From the NCBI GenBank assembly GCA_031284105.1, contig JAITAN010000204.1, positions 1-5,706 of the forward strand: a stretch of DNA of 5,706 bases, in the 5' to 3' direction. Positions 1-5,706 of the stretch are shown piece after piece. The DNA is from Treponema sp. GTDB lineage: Bacteria > Spirochaetota > Spirochaetia > Treponematales > Breznakiellaceae. Position 1 is the first letter of the stretch, and each line of letters begins with the position of its first letter. The notes beneath the pieces were generated by a model, which was not told the origin of the DNA, ran no database searches, and saw only the letters and a program-made list of their open reading frames with translations. Both the position numbers and the translations under genes were made by a program.

Positions 1-5
1 CGTAA

Positions 6-52
6 ACAATTCCGCGGGACACGGAACTACTTCCGCGGGGGGTGGGAATTGT
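6..52. repeat. GC-rich inverted and direct repeat cluster at the left edge
   Basis: ACAATTCC (6-13) is matched by its perfect reverse complement GGAATTGT (45-52), giving an 8-bp stem around a 31-base loop. Inside it the nonamer TTCCGCGGG occurs twice in direct orientation (10-18 and 31-39), each copy containing the palindrome CCGCGG. TTCCG (10-14) can also pair with CGGAA (22-26), so alternative folds exist. No run of T follows on either strand, so it is not a textbook terminator. It lies in the short gene-free edge (1-186) and may belong to the 3' or 5' region of a neighbouring gene outside the window. The repeats are seen directly; any function is unknown. Confidence 0.45.
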
Positions 53-166
53 CCGATACGATTATGTTGCCGGAGCGGTCTATTATCCCGCGCTTCAAAG
101 CAGGAGGTTGTTCATCATACCACACGTACCTTTCAAATACGCGGCTGCGGCGGTATGGTCATTACA

Positions 167-183
167 ACCCGCACGCTGCGGGT
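167..183 (-). terminator. Hairpin just downstream of the DUF4015 gene, possible weak terminator
   Basis: ACCCGCA (167-173) and TGCGGGT (177-183) form a perfect 7-bp GC-rich stem with a 3-base CGC loop. It begins 3 bases beyond the TGA of the minus-strand gene (187-189), where an intrinsic terminator or 3'-protecting hairpin would be expected. On the minus strand the hairpin is followed by TTGTAAT rather than a clean U tract, so termination would be weak or need help. On the plus strand it is followed by ATTTCATTT, so it might act in both directions. Confidence 0.4.
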
Positions 184-186
184 ATT

Positions 187-2322
187 TCATTTAGGCGCGC
201 CGATAAACGGCGGTATATCGTCATAACGCCCCGAATTGTTCCAATACGTGTAACCGGGCGCTCCCGCGTTGTTCACGCCTTCAATTTGCCGGCGTACATA
301 GTCTTTGTTGTAGTACCGGCGGTCGTAGGACACGTTGAGATAAAAGGCTTGGGCCCAGGGGCGAACCACTATTTGTTTGCGCGCGATGGCCGCGGTTCTG
401 CCGGTACCGATGTAGTAGATGCGATAAGGACGCAGTTCCGCGGGCTGCTGGGCAAGAAAAGTCTGCTCAAAATGGCTGGGGTAGTACATGGGACAGATAA
501 CATCTATGTACGGGGCAAGGAGTTCAACTTCCTGACCGGTCCTTGCGCCCGTGCGGTACCAGCCGTTTGACCCGTATATATCGATTGAAATAGGCGCGCT
601 GATACGCGCCCGGACATGACGCAAAAACGAGAGAATCGCGCTGTCCTTGTCCATGCCTGCATCCTGCCACCGGTAACGCGCCGACGCCAAGTTGTCGCCG
701 TCGGTAGGAAAGCGAATATAGTCGAACTGAATTTCGTCAAAGCCCCGATCTTGCAGTTCCTTCGCTATTGCCGTGTTGTATTCCCACACATCTTCGGAAT
801 ACGGATCGATCCACTGTTCATCAATATACGTACGCTCAATGACGTACTCCGGATCATTTGAAGGAAATATCTTCGCATCCGCGGCCGCATCCGCTTTTTT
901 CACCCTGCGATCATAATAACCCTGCCACGGCGTATTATTCCACCGGTCCCACACCGCGTATTTCCCGCCGTCTTTCTTTGCCAATTCAGGATCTTTGAAC
1001 GCCACGATGCGGGCAACGGTGTAGATACCCCGCTGTTTCATGGTCGCAAGAAACGCATCAAGGTCAACGGGGTTGAAAACTCTGCCTTTAGCCGTAATGC
1101 CCGGATCTTTCGGGGTAAATCTGATGCGCCCGTAATCATCCTTCATGTCAATAACCGCCATGTTGAGTCCCCGCTCTTCCATGAGCGCGAGGTGCTTATC
1201 GAATGTCGCTGCGCTAATGGCCTGATTCACCGGCAAGTACAAACCTGCTTTTCCCGCGGCCGCGCTCTTACGCCGATTATCTTCCTCATTCACCAGCCAC
1301 AGTTCCGATAGTCCCACCGTATGTTCTCCCGCGCGGTTTCCGGTGATAAAAATACAATTCGGCGTCCATGGAACATTGTGCGGGATTGCCTTGATAAAGG
1401 CGAGTATATCGGCGCGGGGGGTAAAAACGAGCTGCCCGCCGCCACCGGACGGTGAATTCGGGAGCGGTAAAGCCGCTTCCATAATGGCGTTATCCTGCAC
1501 AAAGCGGAACAAGTCCGCGTTAACCTCAAGCGAATCAACGGTACCGAAATCGCTCGTATCCCTCCATATCATATCGAAACGTTTTCGGTCCCAGTCAAGC
1601 CGGTAGAGTCTGCGCCGGAAGGTTTGCGAGGCAAATACCGTTGTTTTCCCGTTTACAACGGCAACGGCAATATCGGAAACCTCATCGGGGTTATCGGTTG
1701 TTTCAAGCTTTTCAATGCCCGTGTTGATATCCGTCCACGCAGCGCCGTTCCTATCCGGCTGGAAGTAGCTCACGCCGTAGATGCTGTGAGCCGCGAAAAC
1801 CGTTAATTCGGGCAGCGCGGCCACGGCCACCGTTTTTATACCATCGGTTCTGGAAGAGGGGCTGCCTATACCCTTCCACGATAGGCCTCGATCCCGCGAA
1901 AAATACACGGAATCTTTCACGGCAAGGACCATCATATCGCCGTAACATTCAAAATCTTTGATCTCCTGTACAATATCAATAAAGGACTTCCTTCCATTTT
2001 CATAGACTTTTATCCGTTTTATGGGCAGCCCGTTGTTCCTCATTTCCCAATGCTTGCAATCCGTTGAAAACGCAATGCCGTTACCGGTGAGAAGCGCCCA
2101 ATAGTCGCGTGTACGGATTATTTTCTTGACGGAACCCTCTGTCCATAGCTTCTCAAAGCCGCCGTTTTTGGTAAGCGCATATAAGCCGCTGTCGGTACCC
2201 ATGAGGAGCGGGGCAGCTTGCACTGCCGGAACAGCCATCTGCAAAGCGCTCTCTCTTGACATGCCGTCCGCCTGAAGCGCTGCGGAAAAACAAAAGGCAA
2301 GAAGCAGTATAATAAAAACCAT
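187..2322 (-). CDS. Exported Asp-box propeller plus DUF4015 (putative glycosyl hydrolase) protein
   Basis: This gene encodes 711 residues from the ATG at 2322. That start puts a hydrophobic signal sequence at residues 1-18 (VFIILLLAFCFSAALQA), so export is likely. Residues about 35-290 look like a beta-propeller: SRDRGLSW (142-149) is a good Asp-box and STDCKHW (86-92) a degenerate one. A PNSPSGGGG linker (288-296) follows. Residues about 361-708 match the DUF4015 (COG1306-like) TIM-barrel family by its hallmark blocks: AVIDMKDDYG (389-398), GFDEIQFDYIRFP (527-539), ISIDIYG (578-584), a block ending PMYYPSHF (611-618) and GYTYWNNSGRY (690-700). The conserved Asp/Glu of these blocks are candidate catalytic residues, but no substrate can be assigned. 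The frame stays open upstream to a TTG at 2448 (753 residues), and another TTG lies at 2358, which would add an Arg-containing n-region. None of the three starts has a Shine-Dalgarno sequence, so the N-terminus is uncertain. The gene is monocistronic here and divergent from potABC, with no visible functional link to it. Confidence 0.88.
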   Translation of the reverse strand: MVFIILLLAFCFSAALQADGMSRESALQMAVPAVQAAPLLMGTDSGLYALTKNGGFEKLWTEGSVKKIIRTRDYWALLTGNGIAFSTDCKHWEMRNNGLPIKRIKVYENGRKSFIDIVQEIKDFECYGDMMVLAVKDSVYFSRDRGLSWKGIGSPSSRTDGIKTVAVAALPELTVFAAHSIYGVSYFQPDRNGAAWTDINTGIEKLETTDNPDEVSDIAVAVVNGKTTVFASQTFRRRLYRLDWDRKRFDMIWRDTSDFGTVDSLEVNADLFRFVQDNAIMEAALPLPNSPSGGGGQLVFTPRADILAFIKAIPHNVPWTPNCIFITGNRAGEHTVGLSELWLVNEEDNRRKSAAAGKAGLYLPVNQAISAATFDKHLALMEERGLNMAVIDMKDDYGRIRFTPKDPGITAKGRVFNPVDLDAFLATMKQRGIYTVARIVAFKDPELAKKDGGKYAVWDRWNNTPWQGYYDRRVKKADAAADAKIFPSNDPEYVIERTYIDEQWIDPYSEDVWEYNTAIAKELQDRGFDEIQFDYIRFPTDGDNLASARYRWQDAGMDKDSAILSFLRHVRARISAPISIDIYGSNGWYRTGARTGQEVELLAPYIDVICPMYYPSHFEQTFLAQQPAELRPYRIYYIGTGRTAAIARKQIVVRPWAQAFYLNVSYDRRYYNKDYVRRQIEGVNNAGAPGYTYWNNSGRYDDIPPFIGAPK

Positions 2323-2329
2323 ATAGATT

Positions 2330-2358
2330 ACTATACGGGAAAAGAGGCTGTTTTGCAA
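2330..2358 (-). promoter_or_regulatory. Candidate sigma70-type promoter for the DUF4015 gene
   Basis: Read on the minus strand, TTGCAA (2358-2353, 4 of 6 to TTGACA) and TATAGT (2335-2330, 5 of 6 to TATAAT) are separated by exactly 17 bases. The -10 box ends 7 bases before the ATG at 2322, so transcription would start at or next to the start codon, giving a leaderless or nearly leaderless mRNA. This agrees with the lack of a Shine-Dalgarno sequence. If translation instead began at TTG 2448 or TTG 2358, this could not be the promoter for the full gene. Confidence 0.45.
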
Positions 2359-2684
2359 TATGGAGAAGGAAATCCCGCAGCGTGAAGGTACAATCGCGTA
2401 TTTTTCAATAAGGTGCGAATATGGACTTCCCCCGATGAGATGGATCAATCTTTAGGGCAGACTCCAGCGTTCGCAATGCCGTCGAACTCGCGTTGAATAC
2501 CACGTTTTTGGAGGGGCGCATTCATGTTCAAGACCCGCGGCCATTGATGCTCTGATCCGCCCGCATTATGGGAGGCAAGGTTTATCGGGATGAGGAATGA
2601 ACGGAGGTTTGCTTGATAGCCAAGCCGCGTTTTAGTTCGCCATCAAAATTCTTTCTCACAAGCCGAATTTATTTCGAAAACTAC

Positions 2685-2714
2685 TTGACAATACGGCGTA
2701 AAAGATCGCATAGT
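2685..2714 (+). promoter_or_regulatory. Candidate sigma70-type promoter for potABC
   Basis: A perfect -35 hexamer TTGACA (2685-2690) is followed after 18 bases by CATAGT (2709-2714, 4 of 6 to TATAAT). The -10 box ends 7 bases before the potA ATG at 2722, so the transcript would begin almost at the start codon. A run of six T (2714-2719) fills the gap and no Shine-Dalgarno sequence is present. The -35 match is strong and the -10 match is moderate. No operator dyad was seen over it. Confidence 0.55.
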
Positions 2715-2721
2715 TTTTTCC

Positions 2722-3891
2722 ATGATAGGAAGCGATGTAATCATCAAGGATGTATCTAAATCCTTCGGTGATTTCAGGGTTTTGAATAATATTAACCTTG
2801 ATATTCGTAAGGGGGAGTTTTTCTCCCTTCTTGGACCTTCAGGATGCGGCAAGACAACGCTCCTGCGGATAATCGCGGGCTTTGAAACCCCGGATGTTGG
2901 TGTGGTCATGTTTGACGATAAGGATGTACTTCCGATGCCTCCGAACCGCAGACAGTCGAACACGGTTTTTCAGAATTACGCTCTGTTTCCTCACCTTACG
3001 GTTTATGAAAATGTCGCCTTCCCCCTGCGTATAAACAAGATTCCGAAAGAAAAAATCGACCCGAAAGTCATGGAGTACCTAAGACTCGTGCAGCTTGAAG
3101 GACATGCCCACAAAAAGCCGAACCAGCTCTCAGGCGGACAAAAGCAGCGGGTTGCCATTGCGCGCGCGCTCATCAACGAGCCTCGCGTGCTGCTCCTAGA
3201 CGAGCCGCTATCCGCGCTTGATGCGAAACTCCGCCAGCACATGCTCATCGAGCTGGATCAGATACACGACAAGATCGGCATCACATTTATCTACGTTACC
3301 CATGATCAGACGGAGGCGCTTTCGGTGTCCGACCGTATCGCGGTGATGAATTCGGGGGATGTGCTGCAAATCGGCACGCCTTATGAAATCTACGAAAGTC
3401 CCTCAACCGATTTTGTAGCGAAATTTATCGGTGAAACGAACCTCTTTGACGGCATTGCCGTGTCTGTGGTGAAACTCGGCAAGCCTGACAAGAACGGCGA
3501 TACCGAATACATGGTTGAGCTTGACATACCGGCCCTCGGCAGGGTAAAAGTAACCACCATCGATGCAATAGAAGTCGGGCAGACCGTGAGCTTTACCGTG
3601 CGTCCGGAAAAGATCGTTATCTCTACGGAAAAATCGCCCCCCAGACGAGAAGACATCAACCTTTTCCATGGTATGGTCGATGAGCCTATCTATTCGGGCT
3701 TTCAGACTAAATTTTACGTCAAAGTTACAAACGCCGCTGCGGCCGCGCCTGTACCTTCGAACAGTTGTCTTATCCGTGTGGTAAAACAGCATTCAAAGTA
3801 CTCGGATGAAGGTCCCGATATTGAGTGGAAGGACTCGGTCTACCTGTCATGGAGCGCCGCCGACGGTTACATCGTCGAGGTAAAGAAATGA
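2722..3891 (+). CDS. potA: Polyamine ABC transporter ATP-binding protein PotA
   Basis: This is the cytoplasmic ATPase subunit that drives spermidine/putrescine-type uptake through PotB and PotC. It has 389 residues, close to the E. coli PotA length (378). The nucleotide-binding domain is complete: Walker A GPSGCGKT (38-45), Q-loop glutamine 84 in FQNYALFP, signature LSGGQ (136-140), Walker B VLLLDEP (156-162, catalytic Glu161), D-loop SALD (164-167) and switch His194. Residues about 240-389 form the C-terminal TOBE-type regulatory domain, with a hydrophilic insert (251-263) and an Ala-rich loop (338-342). The ATG at 2722 is essentially forced: an in-frame TGA lies upstream at 2686-2688 and the next in-frame ATG comes after Walker A. 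It has no Shine-Dalgarno sequence. It is first in the operon, and its TGA overlaps the potB start (ATGA). The PotA call rests on family features and on the neighbours; exact substrate is inferred. Confidence 0.95.
   Translation: MIGSDVIIKDVSKSFGDFRVLNNINLDIRKGEFFSLLGPSGCGKTTLLRIIAGFETPDVGVVMFDDKDVLPMPPNRRQSNTVFQNYALFPHLTVYENVAFPLRINKIPKEKIDPKVMEYLRLVQLEGHAHKKPNQLSGGQKQRVAIARALINEPRVLLLDEPLSALDAKLRQHMLIELDQIHDKIGITFIYVTHDQTEALSVSDRIAVMNSGDVLQIGTPYEIYESPSTDFVAKFIGETNLFDGIAVSVVKLGKPDKNGDTEYMVELDIPALGRVKVTTIDAIEVGQTVSFTVRPEKIVISTEKSPPRREDINLFHGMVDEPIYSGFQTKFYVKVTNAAAAAPVPSNSCLIRVVKQHSKYSDEGPDIEWKDSVYLSWSAADGYIVEVKK
3877..3880 (+). promoter_or_regulatory. Ribosome binding site deciding the potB start
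   Basis: GAGG lies inside the last codons of potA, 7 bases before the ATG at 3888. It supports that ATG over the upstream in-frame ATG at 3825, which lies deep within potA, and over the GTG at 3996, which has no clear Shine-Dalgarno sequence. The potA stop and potB start share bases (ATGA, 3888-3891), a layout typical of translational coupling. Confidence 0.7.
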
Positions 3892-4856
3892 GCGCCTGTT
3901 GCGGACCCGGTAAAACAAGCGCCCCGAAGAATTACGGGAACCGGAAGAGCGGCGACGGACGCGATAGCGGAATCGCAAGTACCGAAACGCCTTCGGTGAA
4001 ACGCAACTTCGGTCCGGTTTATTCATTTCCAATGGGCGGGTGGTTTACCGTGTTTTTCCTTGCGCCGCTTGTCATCATCGTTATATACAGTTTCCTTAAA
4101 AAAGGATTACACGGCGGAGTTGTATGGCAGTTCTCCCTTGACGCTTACAAGGGGCTGCTGAACCCTACCCTCGTTATCGTTACGGCGCGTACGTTCGGTA
4201 CGGCTGTCATCGCCACCGTCATCACCATTTTGATCGCCTTGCCCTGCGGGTACTTCATGGCAAAAAGCCGGAAGCAAACCTTGCTCCTCCTGTTGATTAT
4301 CATCCCGTTTTGGACGAATTTTTTAATCCGCGTTTTCGCATGGATGAATATTCTGGGTAACAACGGCTTCCTGAACGAGTTTCTTATGAGAATCGGGCTT
4401 ATTGATGAGTACATACATTTTCTATACAACCAGAATGTTGTGATTCTCGTACTTGTTTACATGTACCTGCCCTACGCCATACTGCCCCTCTTCTCTACCA
4501 TAGATAAATTTGATTTTTCGCTTTTGGAAGCCGCGCGGGATTTGGGCGCGACCAAATTCATGGCTATTGTTAAAATTCTGCTTCCCAATATTAGGAGCGG
4601 GATTTTTACCGCGGTACTGTTTACCTTTATCCCCATATTCGGAGCTTATGCGGTTCCGCTTCTTGTGGGCGGCATGAATTCCTACATGCTTGGAAATACC
4701 ATCGCGGACCAGCTCACCAAGAGCCGCAACTGGCCCCTTGCGTCCGCCATCTCTATGGTACTTACGATTATTACTACGGCCGGCGTGATCGTGATGATGA
4801 GCCTGCAAAAGCGCGAAGCCCAGCGGCTGTCCGCTGTGAATGGAGGCGCAAAGTGA
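3888..4856 (+). CDS. potB: Polyamine ABC transporter permease PotB
   Basis: This is an inner-membrane permease that pairs with PotC to form the import channel energised by PotA. It has 322 residues with about six hydrophobic segments: near 51-70, 100-124, 130-152, 184-205, 236-260 and 286-305. The EAA loop that contacts the ATPase is intact, starting EAARDLGATKFM (214-225) and continuing to LLPN (231-234) before the next segment. Order and neighbours support PotB rather than PotC. Unusually, about 47 hydrophilic residues precede the first membrane segment; they are rich in Gly, Lys and Ser and begin MSACCGPGK with a Cys pair at 4-5. E. coli PotB is about 275 residues with a short N-terminus. 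The tail is probably real, because the ATG at 3888 has a Shine-Dalgarno sequence and overlaps the potA stop, but a GTG at 3996 (residue 37) would give a normal-length protein. The TGA overlaps the potC start. Confidence 0.93.
   Translation: MSACCGPGKTSAPKNYGNRKSGDGRDSGIASTETPSVKRNFGPVYSFPMGGWFTVFFLAPLVIIVIYSFLKKGLHGGVVWQFSLDAYKGLLNPTLVIVTARTFGTAVIATVITILIALPCGYFMAKSRKQTLLLLLIIIPFWTNFLIRVFAWMNILGNNGFLNEFLMRIGLIDEYIHFLYNQNVVILVLVYMYLPYAILPLFSTIDKFDFSLLEAARDLGATKFMAIVKILLPNIRSGIFTAVLFTFIPIFGAYAVPLLVGGMNSYMLGNTIADQLTKSRNWPLASAISMVLTIITTAGVIVMMSLQKREAQRLSAVNGGAK
4842..4846 (+). promoter_or_regulatory. Ribosome binding site deciding the potC GTG start
   Basis: GGAGG stands 6 bases before the GTG at 4853 and lies within the last potB codons. 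It is the strongest Shine-Dalgarno sequence serving a gene in the window. It selects the GTG, which overlaps the potB stop as GTGA (4853-4856), over the internal ATG at 4973, which has no such site. Confidence 0.75.
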
Positions 4857-5706
4857 ACATTAAAACCATCATCCACCACGTCATAACGTCCATCAAAATC
4901 GGACAGCCCCAGACCGAAGCCGCAAAACACGCGCGCAGGGCAAGCAGAATACGGCGTTTTTCTTTTTCGCAGATGGTTTTTATTGCGACCATTATTTTTC
5001 TCTTTTTGCCGTTATTTGTTTTGATCCTTTACTCGTTTAATGCAAGCAAGGGTATGAACTGGACCGGCTTTTCGTTTGTCTGGTACGAACAGCTCTTCTT
5101 CCACTCACGCGACCTCTGGCACGCTTTTTGGAATAGCATGTTCATAGCGATAACGTCCGCGGTAACGGCGATGGTCATAGGCACGCTGGGCGCAATCGGA
5201 GTAAACTGGTACCGCTTCAAGCTACGGAACTATGTACAGACCATTTCCTTTCTTCCCATGATTCTGCCGGAAATCATCATCGGCGTCAGTTTGTCCATTT
5301 TCTTTGCCGGCATCAAGCTGAAGCTGGGCTTACTCACCATCTATATCGCACATGCTACGTTCAATTTGCCCTTTGTCTTCCTCATGGTCATGGCGCGTTT
5401 GGACGAGTTTGATTTCTCCATCATCGAGGCGGCTCATGATCTCGGCGCGAATGAGCTGCAGACGCTCTTAAAGGTAACGATCCCTATATGTATGCCGGGC
5501 ATTGTGTCCGGTTTCCTTACCGCCATTACCATAAGCCTAGAGGATTTTGTCATCACTTACTTCGTTGCGGGTCCCGGTTCCTCTACCCTGCCTCTGTACA
5601 TCTACTCGGCAATTCGTTTCGGCGTGTCGCCGGTGATAAACGCCTTATCGGTGGTGATGATTCTCGGCACGGTGGGACTTACCTATCTGCTGCGCAACTT
5701 CCTCAA
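4853..5706 (+). CDS. potC: Polyamine ABC transporter permease PotC, 3' end outside the window
   Basis: This is the second inner-membrane permease of the importer, partner of PotB. The frame is open from the GTG at 4853 to the window edge: 284 codons plus two bases, with no stop. Hydrophobic segments lie near residues 41-62, 94-116, 130-152, 159-180, 217-238 and 260-280. The EAA loop is intact and starts EAAHDLGANELQ (192-203), leading to VTIP (208-211). The block LEDFVITYFVAGPGSSTLPL (229-248) followed by IYSAIRFGVSP (250-260) is characteristic of PotC. E. coli PotC is about 264 residues and enters the membrane near its N-terminus; here about 40 charged, basic residues come first (for example KHARRASRIRR at 25-35). 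If the first 40 residues were not translated, the start would be the ATG at 4973, but the Shine-Dalgarno sequence favours the GTG. Only a few C-terminal residues are probably missing. potD would be expected next. Confidence 0.93.
   Translation, partial: MNIKTIIHHVITSIKIGQPQTEAAKHARRASRIRRFSFSQMVFIATIIFLFLPLFVLILYSFNASKGMNWTGFSFVWYEQLFFHSRDLWHAFWNSMFIAITSAVTAMVIGTLGAIGVNWYRFKLRNYVQTISFLPMILPEIIIGVSLSIFFAGIKLKLGLLTIYIAHATFNLPFVFLMVMARLDEFDFSIIEAAHDLGANELQTLLKVTIPICMPGIVSGFLTAITISLEDFVITYFVAGPGSSTLPLYIYSAIRFGVSPVINALSVVMILGTVGLTYLLRNFL

Larger units (their letters stand above)
2323..2721. other. Divergent intergenic region between the DUF4015 gene and potA
   Basis: These 399 bases contain no convincing gene. 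Each end carries a candidate promoter, listed separately. The centre has three Shine-Dalgarno-like G-rich motifs on the plus strand: GGAGGGG (2510-2516), GGGAGG (2570-2575) and GGAGG (2603-2607). None is placed to serve potA. They precede only tiny frames, such as a 7-codon one at 2524-2547. The block 2440-2555 reads as plausible protein on both strands, codon for codon, for about 26-38 residues, with no good start. An imperfect dyad GTTCG/CGAAC (2469-2473 and 2483-2487) sits within it. I see no tRNA, riboswitch or strong terminator. Confidence 0.6.

Noticed and set aside
49..570. Plus-strand 173-codon open frame at the left end
   Set aside because: It starts with TTG without a Shine-Dalgarno sequence and is mostly antisense to the strongly supported DUF4015 domain; the translation shows no domain features.
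2259..2322. Possible lipoprotein signal (LAFC) in the DUF4015 protein
   Set aside because: Phe at the -1 position does not fit even relaxed spirochaete lipoboxes; an ordinary signal peptide ending near ALQA is more likely.
2323..2448. N-terminal extension of the DUF4015 protein from TTG 2448
   Set aside because: It would bury the signal sequence 42 residues in and needs a rare TTG start; the nearest GGAG is 13 bases away. ATG 2322 is preferred, though TTG 2358 cannot be excluded.
2613..2759. 48-codon plus-strand frame from TTG with GGAGG 5 bases upstream
   Set aside because: Despite the good Shine-Dalgarno it overlaps the potA promoter and start, uses TTG, and encodes a low-complexity basic sequence without recognisable features.
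2643..2963. Minus-strand 106-codon frame opposite the potA 5' end
   Set aside because: It is antisense to the PotA nucleotide-binding domain, Ser/Arg/Leu-rich as expected for a shadow frame, and has no supported start.
3825..3887. Upstream extension of potB from ATG 3825
   Set aside because: It lies within potA coding sequence and would make a 67-base overlap; ATG 3888 has GAGG at 7 bases and the usual ATGA overlap.
4422..4808. Minus-strand 128-codon frame within potB
   Set aside because: It is antisense to conserved PotB membrane segments and the EAA loop, with a His/Arg/Gly/Asn-rich composition typical of shadow frames.
1..5706. CRISPR array, tRNA, rRNA, insertion sequence or toxin-antitoxin system
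   Set aside because: I found no regularly spaced repeats, no cloverleaf or TTCGAATCC-like arm, no transposase frames and no small paired genes in the window.

Overview
The window fits a moderate-GC Gram-negative-type bacterium, with a spirochaete of the Treponema group as the most likely source. That assignment is inference: it rests on the overall look of the proteins and on a potABC set of the kind known in treponemes, and no marker gene is present to prove it. Two divergent transcription units are separated by about 0.4 kb of non-coding DNA.

Left part (1-2322): a short gene-free edge (1-186) carries a GC-rich inverted/direct repeat cluster and a 7-bp hairpin. Next, on the minus strand, lies one large gene for a probably exported protein of about 711 residues. 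It has a signal sequence, an N-terminal region with Asp-box (BNR-like) repeats suggesting a beta-propeller, a Gly-rich linker, and a C-terminal TIM-barrel domain of the DUF4015 putative glycosyl hydrolase family.

Middle (2323-2721): the divergent intergenic region holds a candidate sigma70-type promoter for each side. In both cases the -10 box ends only 7 bases before the ATG and there is no Shine-Dalgarno sequence, so both transcripts may be leaderless. The centre (about 2440-2555) reads as plausible protein on both strands and could be a dispersed repeat or a decayed gene.

Right part (2722-5706): a tightly packed plus-strand operon encodes a polyamine-type ABC importer: potA (ATPase), potB and potC (permeases). 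Stop and start codons overlap (ATGA at potA/potB, GTGA at potB/potC), and each permease gene has a good Shine-Dalgarno sequence. potC runs off the right end after 284 codons. The substrate-binding protein (potD) would be expected just outside. PotB and PotC both carry longer than usual hydrophilic N-terminal tails.

I see no clearly new defence, mobile or RNA system. The most interesting points are the paired leaderless-type promoters, the two-strand-readable intergenic block, the permease tails and the propeller plus DUF4015 architecture.
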